From the NCBI GenBank assembly GCA_038244815.1, contig JBBRTB010000018.1:30519-94518 (forward strand): a stretch of DNA of 64,000 bases, in the 5' to 3' direction. Shown here in pieces: positions 44,530 to 55,644 of this stretch (positions are counted from its first letter, which is position 1; every line of letters starts with the position of its first letter). This stretch comes from DASVHS01 sp038244815 (lineage in GTDB: Bacteria > Acidobacteriota > Thermoanaerobaculia > Gp7-AA8). Made by a program: the position numbers and the translations under genes. The notes under the pieces were generated by a model. That model was not told where the DNA came from. It was given only the letters and a program-made list of their open reading frames with translations, and searched no databases.

Positions 44530-45042
44530 CTATGCTGGATCCGCAGCCGTAACCGCTTTCTCTTCCGGTTTGCGGCGCATGTCCAGGAAGAGGAGGCCGA
44601 TGCCGATGCAGATCGCCGAGTCGGCGACGTTGAATGCCGGCCAGTGATGCTCGTGGCCGCCCCATGTCACGTACACGTCGAGAAAGTCCACCACGTACCT
44701 GAAGCGGAAGCGATCGAGGAGATTGCCGATGGCGCCGCCGAGGATCAGATGGAGACCGCTCTGCAGGAGGCGGTCGGTCACCGCGGAGCGAAACGCGTAG
44801 ACGACCACGACACAGAACACGGCGATGGCGCCGATGTTCAGGAGTGTGGGGACGATCTGCGACTGGGCGTTCGCGCCGATGCCGAAGGCCGCGCCGGTGT
44901 TGCGCACGTGGACGAGCTGAAAGAAGTTCGGGACGACGGGCACGGCCTCATGGATGTCGATGCGGTCGGTGATGAGCCACTTGGTCCAGGCATCGAGGAC
45001 GATCACCGCCAGCGAGATGGCCAGGTAGTGGACGCGCTTCAA
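44530..45042 (-). CDS. lspA: Lipoprotein signal peptidase (signal peptidase II)
   Basis: Inner-membrane aspartyl protease that removes lipoprotein signals before the lipobox Cys, 170 residues. Four membrane helices are visible. The catalytic Asp motifs are in LGGAIGNLLDRF and FNVADSAI, and VRNTGAAFG is conserved. It overlaps the ispG stop by 4 nt and is the last gene of that pair. Confidence 0.95.
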   Translation of the reverse strand: MKRVHYLAISLAVIVLDAWTKWLITDRIDIHEAVPVVPNFFQLVHVRNTGAAFGIGANAQSQIVPTLLNIGAIAVFCVVVVYAFRSAVTDRLLQSGLHLILGGAIGNLLDRFRFRYVVDFLDVYVTWGGHEHHWPAFNVADSAICIGIGLLFLDMRRKPEEKAVTAADPA

Positions 45043-46187
45043 CCCGCGGCTCCGACGGCGCGCTCTTCGATCAACTTGTCGAGCTCGCCGCGCAGCTTAC
45101 CGAGGATCTCGTCGTAGGTGAATTGCCCGAGGGTCTGTTCTCCGCGCTTCAGATTGACGAAGCTGGGCGCGCACCACATGCCCAGGTCCGCATCGTCGGT
45201 CTCGCCGGGGCCGTTCACGCGGCAGCCCATCACGGCGATGGTGATGTCGAACTGTTTCGCGTACTCGGTCATCTCCCGGACGTTCTGGGCGAGATCGATG
45301 AAAGCCTCGTTCTCCACCCGCGAGCACGACGGGCAGCTGATGATGTTGAGGCCCTTGTGCTCGAATCGCGGCACCGAACGGAAGCGGTCGTTTTCGATGT
45401 CGTCGAGGATCTGCCGGCCCACGGCGATTTCTTCGCCCTTGCGCTCGAACGGCAGCGTGAGCGAGACGCGGATCGTGTCGCCGATCCCTCGCGTGATGAG
45501 TTGCTCGAACGCGATCCTGGTCTTGATGATGCCGTCCGGCGGCATCCCTGCCTCGGTCACACCGAGATGCAGCGGAACGTCCGGACGGGCCTCGGCGAAG
45601 CGGATGTTCGCGTCGATGACCTTGTTCGGATCGGAGTCCTTGATCGAGACCACGTACTGATCGAAGCCCAGACTGTCGAGCATCGCACAGTGCTCGAGCG
45701 CCGACTCGACCATCGGCGTGATGGAGTCGCCTTTCGGGTACTTGTCGAGCTTGGCCGGATCGACCGAGCCGGCGTTGACGCCGATACGCATGGCGTTGCC
45801 GTGGGCGCGGGCCACGTCCACGAGATAGCGGAGCTTCTCGAGGACCGGCTTGTGGCGTTCGAGGTGATAGAGATGGCCGGGGTTGTAGCGCAGCTTCTGC
45901 ACGTACGGCGCGACCTTTTCGGCCAGGCGGTAATTTTCCTGAAGGTCGATGACGAGGTTCGCTTTCGGCCGCGCTGCACGGATCTCGGCCAGTGCGGCCA
46001 CGTCCTTCGGATTGTCGACGGCGATGCGGATGACATCGGCCCCGGCGATCTCGAGCAACTCGACCTGGCGGATCGTCGCGGGGATGTCGACGGTGCGCGT
46101 GGCAGTCATCGATTGCACGGCGATGGGGTTGCCGCCGCCGACGTCGATGTTGCCGATGCGCACGGTGCGCGTGGTTCGCGGTTTCAC
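45039..46187 (-). CDS. ispG: 4-hydroxy-3-methylbut-2-enyl-diphosphate synthase
   Basis: Fe4S4 enzyme of the MEP isoprenoid pathway, 382 residues. The N-terminal TIM barrel starts RIGNIDVGGGNPIAVQSMT. The cluster cysteines are in ISCPSCSR and MGCRVNGPGE, and the Glu of NGPGE is the expected fourth-iron ligand. It is the two-domain form without the A* insert. It heads the ispG-lspA operon. Confidence 0.96.
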   Translation of the reverse strand: MKPRTTRTVRIGNIDVGGGNPIAVQSMTATRTVDIPATIRQVELLEIAGADVIRIAVDNPKDVAALAEIRAARPKANLVIDLQENYRLAEKVAPYVQKLRYNPGHLYHLERHKPVLEKLRYLVDVARAHGNAMRIGVNAGSVDPAKLDKYPKGDSITPMVESALEHCAMLDSLGFDQYVVSIKDSDPNKVIDANIRFAEARPDVPLHLGVTEAGMPPDGIIKTRIAFEQLITRGIGDTIRVSLTLPFERKGEEIAVGRQILDDIENDRFRSVPRFEHKGLNIISCPSCSRVENEAFIDLAQNVREMTEYAKQFDITIAVMGCRVNGPGETDDADLGMWCAPSFVNLKRGEQTLGQFTYDEILGKLRGELDKLIEERAVGAAG

Positions 46188-46214
46188 GGGTGGGTTAACA
46201 CGCGGAAAACCAGG

Positions 46215-46384
46215 TCATTCCTGAAGGCCCGGGAGACGGTAGGCAAAGACCGCGCGGTCGGTGACCAGGCGGGCAAAACCGTCGCTCTCAGCATGTTTTT
46301 CGCTCAGGCAGAGTCTTCGCTCAAAAATTTGTGGATCAGATCGATGTCGAGTCGCCCCCTGTCGGTCGAGATCCCGTACGTCAT
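46215..46384 (-). pseudogene. GNAT acetyltransferase remnant
   Basis: The first 26 codons from ATG 46382-46384 read MTYGISTDRGRLDIDLIHKF..., like the start of many small GNAT acetyltransferases. The frame then meets a stop. In another frame, SDGFARLVTDRAVFAY continues the typical 'GFARVVTD-FAYL' part of the same family before ending at 46215. The middle and the whole C-terminal half, including the acetyl-CoA site, are missing. This is therefore a shifted, deleted fragment. It overlaps the promoter of the divergent decarboxylase gene. Confidence 0.65.
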
Positions 46385-46389
46385 CGGGC

Positions 46390-46395
46390 TATGAT
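46390..46395 (+). promoter_or_regulatory. -10 element of the PLP decarboxylase gene (leaderless)
   Basis: TATGAT ends 6 nt before ATG 46402, so the transcript would start at the initiation codon. Confidence 0.55.
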
Positions 46396-46401
46396 CCCGG
46401 G

Positions 46402-47784
46402 ATGCCGTTAGAGATCTACGACGAAGCGATCCTCCACCGCGCCATGCATCACGCCGGAGCCTTTCTGCGCGAGCTGCCCGATCGTCCGGTGGCTCCACGG
46501 GCCACCCGCGACGAACTGATGCAGGCGCTCAACGTACCGCTCACCGAGGAAGGTGAGGACGACACGAAGGTGCTCGACGCCATGGCCGCGTGCGCGTCGC
46601 GCGGGACGATGGCCACGGCCGGCCCGCGATTCTTCGGGTTCGTGATCGGCGGTTCGCTGCCGGTGACGGTGGCCACGGACTGGCTGGTCAGCGCATGGGA
46701 TCAGAACAGCGGGATCTACGCGGCGTCACCGCTCGTGGCGGTCCTCGAAGAGGTCGCGCGCGAGTGGCTGCTCGACCTTCTGCATCTGCCCGCGGAAGCG
46801 AGCGTGGGATTCACGACCGGCGGCCAGATGTCGGAATTCACGTGCCTGGCGGCTGCGCGACACGCCGTGCTGCGCGACGCCGGCTGGAACGTCGAGGAGA
46901 ACGGGCTGAACGGCGCGCCGAAGATCAACATCGTTCTCAGCGCCGAGGCCCACATCACGATCTACATCTCGCTGCGCTACCTCGGTCTCGGCACACGAGC
47001 GATTCTGATTCCGACCGACGATCAGGGGCGAATGCGTGCGGACGAGTTGCGCAGGACGTTGGAGGGATTGTCGGGACCGACCATCGTCTGCGCGCAGGCG
47101 GGAAACGTGAACACCGGCTCGTTCGATCCCCTCCGGGAGATCGCCGCGGCCTGTCGCGCACGCGGGGCCTGGCTGCACGTCGATGGCGCGTTCGGTCTGT
47201 GGGCGGCGGCCAGCCGCCGCAAGCGCCCGCTCGCGGACGGAGCGGAGCTCGCGGATTCCTGGGCCGTGGACGCCCACAAGTGGTTGAACGTGCCTTACGA
47301 CTGCGGCGTGGCCATCGTGCGCGACTCCGCCGCGCATCGCGCCTCGATGACCGCCAGCGCCGCGTACCTGGTGCAGACCAGCGGGAAAGAGCGCGACTCG
47401 GTCGACTGGGTGCCGGAGTTCTCGCGCCGGGGCCGCGGAGCCACGGTCTACGCCGCGCTGCGCACGCTCGGCCGTCTGGGTGTGGAGGATCTCGTGGACC
47501 GGCTTTGCGATCGCGCGAAACAGATGGCCGAGCTCCTCGGCCGCGACGAGCGCGTGCGCATCCTGACCGACCCGGTCCTCAACCAGGTGCTCGTCCGCTT
47601 CGGCGATGACGATGCCAAAACCCGTGAAGTGATCGCGCGCGTACAGCAGGACGGCACATGCTGGCTCGGCGGCACGACCTGGAAGGAGAGGGCCGCCATG
47701 CGCGTCTCCGTCTCCAATTGGGCCACGACCGAGGAGGACATCGCCCGGAGCGCCGAGGTGATCCTGCGCTCTATTCCGAAGTGA
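46402..47784 (+). CDS. PLP-dependent decarboxylase/aminotransferase (group II, aromatic amino acid decarboxylase-like)
   Basis: This protein has 460 residues. The PLP lysine lies in DAHKWLNVPYDCG (about K292). GFTTGGQMSEFTCLAAAR binds the cofactor phosphate, and AHITIYISLRYLG and VDGAFGLWAA (Asp) contact the PLP ring. The substrate cannot be set from sequence; aromatic amino acids or glutamate are possible. ATG 46402 is used because the longer frame runs through the GNAT remnant. The last 14 nt overlap antisense with the receiver gene. Confidence 0.88.
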   Translation: MPLEIYDEAILHRAMHHAGAFLRELPDRPVAPRATRDELMQALNVPLTEEGEDDTKVLDAMAACASRGTMATAGPRFFGFVIGGSLPVTVATDWLVSAWDQNSGIYAASPLVAVLEEVAREWLLDLLHLPAEASVGFTTGGQMSEFTCLAAARHAVLRDAGWNVEENGLNGAPKINIVLSAEAHITIYISLRYLGLGTRAILIPTDDQGRMRADELRRTLEGLSGPTIVCAQAGNVNTGSFDPLREIAAACRARGAWLHVDGAFGLWAAASRRKRPLADGAELADSWAVDAHKWLNVPYDCGVAIVRDSAAHRASMTASAAYLVQTSGKERDSVDWVPEFSRRGRGATVYAALRTLGRLGVEDLVDRLCDRAKQMAELLGRDERVRILTDPVLNQVLVRFGDDDAKTREVIARVQQDGTCWLGGTTWKERAAMRVSVSNWATTEEDIARSAEVILRSIPK

Positions 47785-48136
47785 GCATGACGCTCAGCGC
47801 ATCGACCGCCTGATCGCGGTTGACGACCTTGAGCTCTTCCTGGCTCAGCTTCCGGCGCAGCGTGTCCTCGTCCGAGCTGGTCATCACGATCACGTTGCCG
47901 AGTTGTCCGCCGCCGACTTCCTCGCGCAGATAGGTGATCACGCCGAAGCCGCTGTGCCGCGGCAGATCGCTGTCGATCATGATCGCCGCGTATTCACCCG
48001 CCTCGAGCATCTCGATGGCCTGCCACCCGTCCGTGGCCCGATCGAGTGTCACGGTGAAACGGTCGCCCTCTGCCTCGATGGCGTTCGCGACCAGCGGGCT
48101 CTCCTCGACGATGAGTACTCTTTCCCCTTTTCGCAT
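47771..48136 (-). CDS. Single-domain response-regulator receiver
   Basis: About 121 residues from ATG 48134-48136 (MRKGERVLIVEES). The phospho-acceptor Asp lies in IMIDSDLP. The acidic pocket is Glu-Glu (VEES), the T/S switch is VMTSSDE, and the expected Lys is in LKVVNRDQ rather than a KP motif. There is no output domain. It may act as a shuttle or be part of the neighbouring SARP-receiver system across the 48178 repeat. Confidence 0.82.
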   Translation of the reverse strand: MRKGERVLIVEESPLVANAIEAEGDRFTVTLDRATDGWQAIEMLEAGEYAAIMIDSDLPRHSGFGVITYLREEVGGGQLGNVIVMTSSDEDTLRRKLSQEELKVVNRDQAVDALSVMLTSE

Positions 48137-48177
48137 GGTCAGCACTCCAGGCTCCACTGCAAGAATGAGGCAAGGTC

Positions 48178-48252
48178 TCGCTGGGTCGCTTCGCTAGGTC
48201 GCTAGGTCGCTATGCTACTTAGCGTCCCAGCGTCCCAGCGTCCCGCGAAGCG
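48178..48252. repeat. Inverted octamer arrays (GGTCGCTA / GCGTCCCA)
   Basis: The left arm has TCGCTGGG, then AGGTCGCT units (48178-48216). The right arm has AGCGTCCC units ending GCGAAGCG (48220-48252). The outer parts TCGCT/AGCGA pair. It lies between the receiver start and the SARP-receiver stop. Confidence 0.75.
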
Positions 48253-48253
48253 A

Positions 48254-49396
48254 TTACTCATCGCCTTTGAGTACTTTGGCGACGCGAGCGAGGAGCACGT
48301 TGTTCTTCACGGGCTTGCGGATGAAATCGGAGGCGCCGACCTGGAAGGCTTTCAGCTCCGGTTCTTCTCCCGGCAGGCCGGAGACGAAGATGGTCGGGAC
48401 TTCGATCCCTTTCTCGCGGACGGCGCGGAGCAGGCTGTGTCCGTCGATGAACGGGAGATCGATGTCCAGCAGCATCAGGTCGACGGCCTGCCGGCCGAGC
48501 TGAAGCAGGGCGTCCGCTCCGTCGACGGCCACGGCCACATCGTAGCCGGCGGTCTTGAGCACGGCGCTGGTCAGCTCGCGGTTGAGCACGTTGTCCTCGA
48601 CGACGAGAACCATCTTTTTCCCGTTCGTGGCGCCGGCTTCCGGCTCCGTGCCACGGCGGGCGCGCAATGCGGCGACCTGCTGGAATAGCTTCCGTGTCTC
48701 GGCATCCGGCTCGATCTGCAGTTCGCGTTTGAGCGTGCGCGCGCAGATGTCGTACTGCTGGACGGCATTCACGAGATCGCCGCTGTCCATGTACAGCCTC
48801 ATCAGCGTGCGATGCATGCTTTCCTGCAGCGGGTCGATGCGCAGTGACTGCTGTGCGGTGGCGATGGCTTCGTCGGTGGCGCCGTTGCGCGTCTGGATCT
48901 CCACGAGCTGCGAGTTCGCGCGCAGGGCGGCGCGATGCAGCCGGTCTCTCTCGGCGATCACCCACTGGTCGAAGCGTTCTTCGTCCAGCTCGAAGCCTTC
49001 CAGGAAATCGCCGCGATAGAGCTCGACCGCTCTGGCCAGTCCCGCTTCGTTGCCGCTTCCGAGGTGTCGCTCGAACTCGGCTACGTCGACCTGGACGAGC
49101 TCGGGATCGAGCGACAGAAAGTCGCCTTCTTCGACGAGGATCTTTCTGTCGGGCGAGAGCTGGGCGAGCTCCTTGCGCAGGCTGGACAGCGTCTGCCGGA
49201 GGCTCTGCCGGGCCTGCTCGGTGGCCGTACTGCTCCAGAGCAACGCGGCCATCTTGTCTCGTGAGACGAGTTGGGCCGGTTTCACGCCGAGATAGGCCAG
49301 CATCGCCTGCGATTTTTTCGCGGAGATGTTGATCAACGATCCCGATTCCGAATGCATCCGGAAATCGCCGAGCAGCTCGAGTTCAAGAACAGGCAT
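48254..49396 (-). CDS. SARP/BTAD transcriptional regulator with C-terminal receiver
   Basis: This protein has 380 residues. An OmpR-type winged helix (ISAKKSQAMLAYLGVKPAQLVSRDKMAALLW) is followed by the BTAD helical domain (VDVAEFERHL, RGDFLEGFELDEERFDQWV). A full receiver follows at about 262-380, with phospho-Asp in LLDIDLPFIDG and Lys in IRKPVKN. Having the receiver at the C-terminus reverses the usual order, so phosphorylation may release the DNA-binding part. Longer in-frame starts exist up to 49639, but the domain begins at MPVLELELLGDF. Confidence 0.87.
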   Translation of the reverse strand: MPVLELELLGDFRMHSESGSLINISAKKSQAMLAYLGVKPAQLVSRDKMAALLWSSTATEQARQSLRQTLSSLRKELAQLSPDRKILVEEGDFLSLDPELVQVDVAEFERHLGSGNEAGLARAVELYRGDFLEGFELDEERFDQWVIAERDRLHRAALRANSQLVEIQTRNGATDEAIATAQQSLRIDPLQESMHRTLMRLYMDSGDLVNAVQQYDICARTLKRELQIEPDAETRKLFQQVAALRARRGTEPEAGATNGKKMVLVVEDNVLNRELTSAVLKTAGYDVAVAVDGADALLQLGRQAVDLMLLDIDLPFIDGHSLLRAVREKGIEVPTIFVSGLPGEEPELKAFQVGASDFIRKPVKNNVLLARVAKVLKGDE

Positions 49397-49581
49397 GCGA
49401 TCTGGTGTCAAACACCGATTATCGCAGATGTGCAGCAGCCTGCTGAAGGGTTCTCCAACGAAGGCGCGGATCCGGGTCAGCACACCGCCACCCGTCTGCC
49501 GGATGATCGGAGTCCCGTTCTGCGGCTCGACTGCAGCCATACGCACTCTGCCTTTGCGTTGGAGTTGCCAGCTTCGCAGAG

Positions 49582-49587
49582 TACATT
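49582..49587 (+). promoter_or_regulatory. -10 element of the G3P dehydrogenase gene
   Basis: TACATT lies 8 nt before ATG 49596. Confidence 0.4.
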
Positions 49588-49595
49588 TGCACGAG

Positions 49596-50738
49596 ATGCA
49601 ACCAGGCAATCGCGTGGCGGTCGTGGGCGGCGGCATCAACGGCGCTGGGATCGCCTGGGAGCTGGCGCGCCGCGACTATGACGTCGTGCTCTACGACAAG
49701 GGCCGGTGCGGGGCCCAGACCTCGTCGAAGTCGACGAAGATGATCCACGGCGGCCTGCGCTACCTCGAGCATTTTCACTTCGGCGTCGTGCGCGAGTCGC
49801 TCGACGACCGGGCCTGGCTGCTCGAGCACCTGCCGCAGCTCGTCAAGCCGTTGGAGATCCTGCTTCCGATCTACGGGGACAGCCCCCGCTCGCGTCTCAC
49901 GATCCGGATCGGCCTCACGCTTTACGACGTGCTGGCCGGACGCCGGAACATTCACCGGCACACCTCGCTCAGCGCGAAGGAGCTCCTCGCTCGCGGGCCG
50001 CTCGTCGAGAACGGTCTGCGCGGCGGCTTTGCGTACTGGGACGCGCAGGTCGACGACTTCGAGCTCGTGCGCACGGTCGTGGCCTCCGCCGCGGCCGACG
50101 GCGCGAGTATCCGCGAGCAGACAGCCGTACGCCGGCTGCGCCGCGACGGCAAGGGCTGGATCGTGACCACGTCCGCCGGCGACGAAGCGTTCGACCTCGT
50201 CGTGAACGCCACCGGTCCGTGGATGACAGGCTGGCTGCGCGAGAACGGCATCCGCGCGCGGTATGTCATGTCTCTCGTCCGCGGCAGCCACCTCGTGCTG
50301 CACCGCCGCGTCGATGACGCCGGCTTTCTCCTGCAGTCGATCGGAGACCAGCGGGTCTTCTTCGTCCTGCCGTGGAAGGGGACCACGCTCGTCGGCACGA
50401 CCGAGGTCGTGCAGCAGGACTCGCTCGACGACGTGCGCCCCACGGATGAGGAGGTCGAATATCTCATGGCCCGCTTCAACCACTATTTCCGCGAGCCGAT
50501 CACGCGCGATGACGTCGCCTCGATGTTCGCCGGCGTTCGTCCGCTGGTGGGACGGGCCACGAATCCGGGCGCCATCTCGCGCGATGCCAGGATCAATCGC
50601 CACGGCAGCCTGGTCAACGTATTCGGTGGCAAGCTGACGACGTTCATGTCGCTGGCGGGCAAGACGGCGCTCCGCGTCGACAACTATTTCGGAAAAACGC
50701 GCACGGCGCGCCAGCCGGTGTTTAGAATCCCCGGATGA
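49596..50738 (+). CDS. FAD-dependent glycerol-3-phosphate dehydrogenase, short form
   Basis: This protein has 380 residues. The FAD loop is VAVVGGGINGAGIAWELARRDYDVVLYDKG. TSSKSTKMIHGGLRYLEHF, LVRGSHLVL and TTEVVQQDSLDDVRPTDEEVEYL match GlpD/GlpA. It would oxidise glycerol-3-phosphate and pass electrons to quinone at the membrane face. Classic GlpD is ~500 residues; the C-terminal helical domain is missing, and the frame ends soon after GGKLTTFMSLAGKTA. It overlaps yceH by 4 nt. Confidence 0.87.
   Translation: MQPGNRVAVVGGGINGAGIAWELARRDYDVVLYDKGRCGAQTSSKSTKMIHGGLRYLEHFHFGVVRESLDDRAWLLEHLPQLVKPLEILLPIYGDSPRSRLTIRIGLTLYDVLAGRRNIHRHTSLSAKELLARGPLVENGLRGGFAYWDAQVDDFELVRTVVASAAADGASIREQTAVRRLRRDGKGWIVTTSAGDEAFDLVVNATGPWMTGWLRENGIRARYVMSLVRGSHLVLHRRVDDAGFLLQSIGDQRVFFVLPWKGTTLVGTTEVVQQDSLDDVRPTDEEVEYLMARFNHYFREPITRDDVASMFAGVRPLVGRATNPGAISRDARINRHGSLVNVFGGKLTTFMSLAGKTALRVDNYFGKTRTARQPVFRIPG
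50723..50728 (+). promoter_or_regulatory. -10 element of yceH (leaderless)
   Basis: TAGAAT ends 6 nt before ATG 50735, inside the last codons of the preceding gene. Confidence 0.5.
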
Positions 50739-51418
50739 GTTTCATTCCGACGCTCGATGCCGATTCGCCGCAGCGCCAACGTCTTCCCCGCGTTCTCGAC
50801 CCCGGCGAGATTCGCGTCCTCGGATCCCTCATGGAAAAGCAGCTCTCGACGCCGGAGTACTATCCGCTGACGCTCAACGCGCTGCTCGCGGCCGCCAACC
50901 AGAAATCGAATCGGGAGCCGGTCATGGAGATGACGGAATCCGACGTGCAGCGCGCGCTCGACCGCCTGCAGGACGAGCGGCTGGTGTGGCGCGTCGTGGG
51001 CGGCCGGGCCGTGCGCTTCGATCACAATCTCGACAAGGTATGGCACCTCAAGCCGGGCGAGAAAGCCATCCTGACGCTCCTCTTTCTGCGCGGACCGCAG
51101 ACACCCGGCGAGCTGCGCGGCCGGAGCGACCGCCTTCACAAGTTCGAATCGGTCGCCGAAGTGGAGGACACACTTCGCGACATGGCCACGCACAGCGAGC
51201 CCCTGGTCCGCGAACTGGAGCGCCGCCCCGGCCAGAAGGAATCGCGTTGGGGGCATCTGGCCGGGGGCGATGAACCAGGCCTCGGGCCTCAGGCCTCGGG
51301 CCTCGGTTCTCCGGAACCATCGGGCGAGCCGATGTCGGCTCGCGTCGCGCGGCTGGAATCGCGCGTCGAGGATCTGGCCACGCAACTGCGCCTCCTGATG
51401 GAGAAGCTGGGGGAGTGA
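50735..51418 (+). CDS. YceH-family (DUF480) winged-helix protein
   Basis: This protein has 227 residues. RVLGSLMEKQLSTPEYYPLTLNALLAAANQKSNREPV is the DUF480 signature. A second winged helix (ILTLLFLRGPQTPGELRGRSDRL) and a C-terminal coiled coil (RVARLESRVEDLATQLRLL) follow. An in-frame array insert (DEPGLGPQASGLGSPEPSG) joins the body to the coiled coil. YceH has no firmly known function; DNA binding is inferred from the fold. Confidence 0.93.
   Translation: MSFIPTLDADSPQRQRLPRVLDPGEIRVLGSLMEKQLSTPEYYPLTLNALLAAANQKSNREPVMEMTESDVQRALDRLQDERLVWRVVGGRAVRFDHNLDKVWHLKPGEKAILTLLFLRGPQTPGELRGRSDRLHKFESVAEVEDTLRDMATHSEPLVRELERRPGQKESRWGHLAGGDEPGLGPQASGLGSPEPSGEPMSARVARLESRVEDLATQLRLLMEKLGE
51277..51306. 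repeat. Single GGCCTCG array inside yceH
   Basis: About four units, one degenerate (GGCCTCA), are read in frame as GLGPQASGLG. No opposing arm. Confidence 0.8.
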
Positions 51419-51420
51419 GT

Positions 51421-51454
51421 CGGTTGGTGGTTACCGCTACCGGGCTAACCGCCG
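51421..51454. repeat. Degenerate array of the cassette 2 type
   Basis: GGTTACC, GCTACCG and GGCTAACC-like units follow the yceH stop and face a GGTTGGTGG start. They resemble the 19036-19547 arms but are weak. Confidence 0.4.
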
Positions 51455-51458
51455 CCAC

Positions 51459-52646
51459 TCACCTCCTGACCGCCTCGGTCCGCAAGCGCAGGAAGACGTA
51501 GATCGCCTGCGGCTTGTGGCCGTATCTCGATGGGAGCTGGCGGTACTGCGTGTGGTAGTCGATATTCGCGCCGATGCCGGCCCGATAGGCGCCGGTCAGA
51601 AAGTCGAACAGGTAGCCGAGCGTGAAATGCGTCGTGCGCCGGAGGTTCGGGCGGCCCAGGAATCCGGCGGGACGGTCGACCGCTTCCAGACGGGCCGAGA
51701 AGCTGTTGCGGAGGACGCGGAGCGTTCCCTCGATCGTGCCGGAGGTCAGCGTTTCTCCCGCGGGCGTCTCGCGCTTCGTGTAGATCGCGCTGGCCGCGCC
51801 GCCCTCGCTGCCGAACGTGAGTGAGGCGGAGGTGAGTGCGAGATTGGTGTCGCCAAGCTCGCCGCGCGAGACCTGCAGGGCCACGTTGCGCACCGGCGTG
51901 GTCGTCAGGCGCACCGATCGCGAGTCGATGTTGCCGTTATCGATCGTGGTGTGGCGGGCGTGCGTGACGGCGTCGTGGAAGACACTGCCCTCGAGCGTCA
52001 GGAATCGCGAGACCAGCCCGGCCGTAACGACCCGCGTGGAGTCGTGCGTCGTCTCCTGCACGTCATACGCGAACGGTGCCTCGGCGAACTCCTCCGACGA
52101 CGCGCGCTGCGCGTAGGGTAGCGGTCCCAGCGCCGGGTCGCCCACCGCAGCGGCGTAGAGGTGGACGAACGAGGCCGTCGTGGTGCGGAATGCGAGATCG
52201 ACCGCGGCCTCGCCGATGAGATCGTGCGCGCGCATGGAGTCGAGCAACGGGCCGCCGTTCTCCGGCGAGACCCACTGCAGCATCTGCGGATAGCCGGCCT
52301 CTTTCACGGTCAGCGGCTCGAGCGAGGCACGCCCGCGGAACAGCACCAGGCCGCGCGAGCCGAGCGCGCGCTGCGCGCCGCCGGCGATCCAGTTGGTCGA
52401 GAAGACTTCGTTCCGCTGGACTTTCGGACCGGTCTCGGTGCTGTACTCGACGAACAGGGCGCCGTCCCAGAACGCCGTCCACTCTCCGCGCGTGACCACG
52501 TGCGGGTGATGCGGCGTGTCACCGGGGTTGAACGCGGTCCCGGAGAGATTGCGCAGCAGAACCGTGCGCTGGAACGAGATGTCATCGGAGCTCTGGGCGT
52601 AGAGCGGTGTGGAAATGAGGAGGGCGAAGAAAAGCGCGCGACACAT
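51459..52646 (-). CDS. Secreted protein, probable outer-membrane beta-barrel
   Basis: This protein has 395 residues with signal peptide MCRALFFALLISTPLYA. The mature part is rich in alternating strands (ARHTTIDNGNIDSRSVRLTT, VALQVSRGELGDTNLALTSASLTFG, FTLGYLFDFLTGAYRAGIGANIDY) and ends in strand-like YVFLRLRTEAVRR. This fits an outer-membrane barrel of unknown function. Its start codon sits in the loop of a perfect hairpin (52634-52655), suggesting translational control. It is downstream of the M16 peptidase gene. Confidence 0.78.
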   Translation of the reverse strand: MCRALFFALLISTPLYAQSSDDISFQRTVLLRNLSGTAFNPGDTPHHPHVVTRGEWTAFWDGALFVEYSTETGPKVQRNEVFSTNWIAGGAQRALGSRGLVLFRGRASLEPLTVKEAGYPQMLQWVSPENGGPLLDSMRAHDLIGEAAVDLAFRTTTASFVHLYAAAVGDPALGPLPYAQRASSEEFAEAPFAYDVQETTHDSTRVVTAGLVSRFLTLEGSVFHDAVTHARHTTIDNGNIDSRSVRLTTTPVRNVALQVSRGELGDTNLALTSASLTFGSEGGAASAIYTKRETPAGETLTSGTIEGTLRVLRNSFSARLEAVDRPAGFLGRPNLRRTTHFTLGYLFDFLTGAYRAGIGANIDYHTQYRQLPSRYGHKPQAIYVFLRLRTEAVRR

Positions 52647-52655
52647 GTCGCGCGC
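52634..52655. promoter_or_regulatory. Perfect GC-rich inverted repeat around a start codon
   Basis: GCGCGCGACA (52634-52643) and TGTCGCGCGC (52646-52655) are exact complements with CA between them. The minus-strand ATG (52644-52646) is in the loop. It could hide the start codon in mRNA or act as an operator. Confidence 0.6.
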
Positions 52656-52678
52656 GATTCTGCAACAGATCTGCCCGT

Positions 52679-55543
<2,865 letters not shown>

Positions 55544-55594
55544 GGATTCTCCTTGAAGTGGGGATTGAGCATCTGCGGACTCAGGTCGGTGGTC

Positions 55595-55641
55595 TCGGAT
55601 TCGTGATTCGTTTCTCCGAATCGCGGATTCCGAATTCCGAA
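55595..55641. repeat. Inverted GGATTCG-type arrays upstream of the M16 peptidase
   Basis: CGGATTCG and TGATTCG units (55595-55610) face CGAATCG, CGGATTC and CGAATTC units (55617-55641) around TTTCTC. Both GATTC and GAATC words occur, so pairing is imperfect. Confidence 0.6.
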
Positions 55642-55644
55642 CAA

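Noticed and set aside
44195..44665. Minus-strand frame of 156 codons next to lspA
   Set aside because: Overlaps lspA out of frame and is Arg/Ser/His-rich with no conserved pattern.
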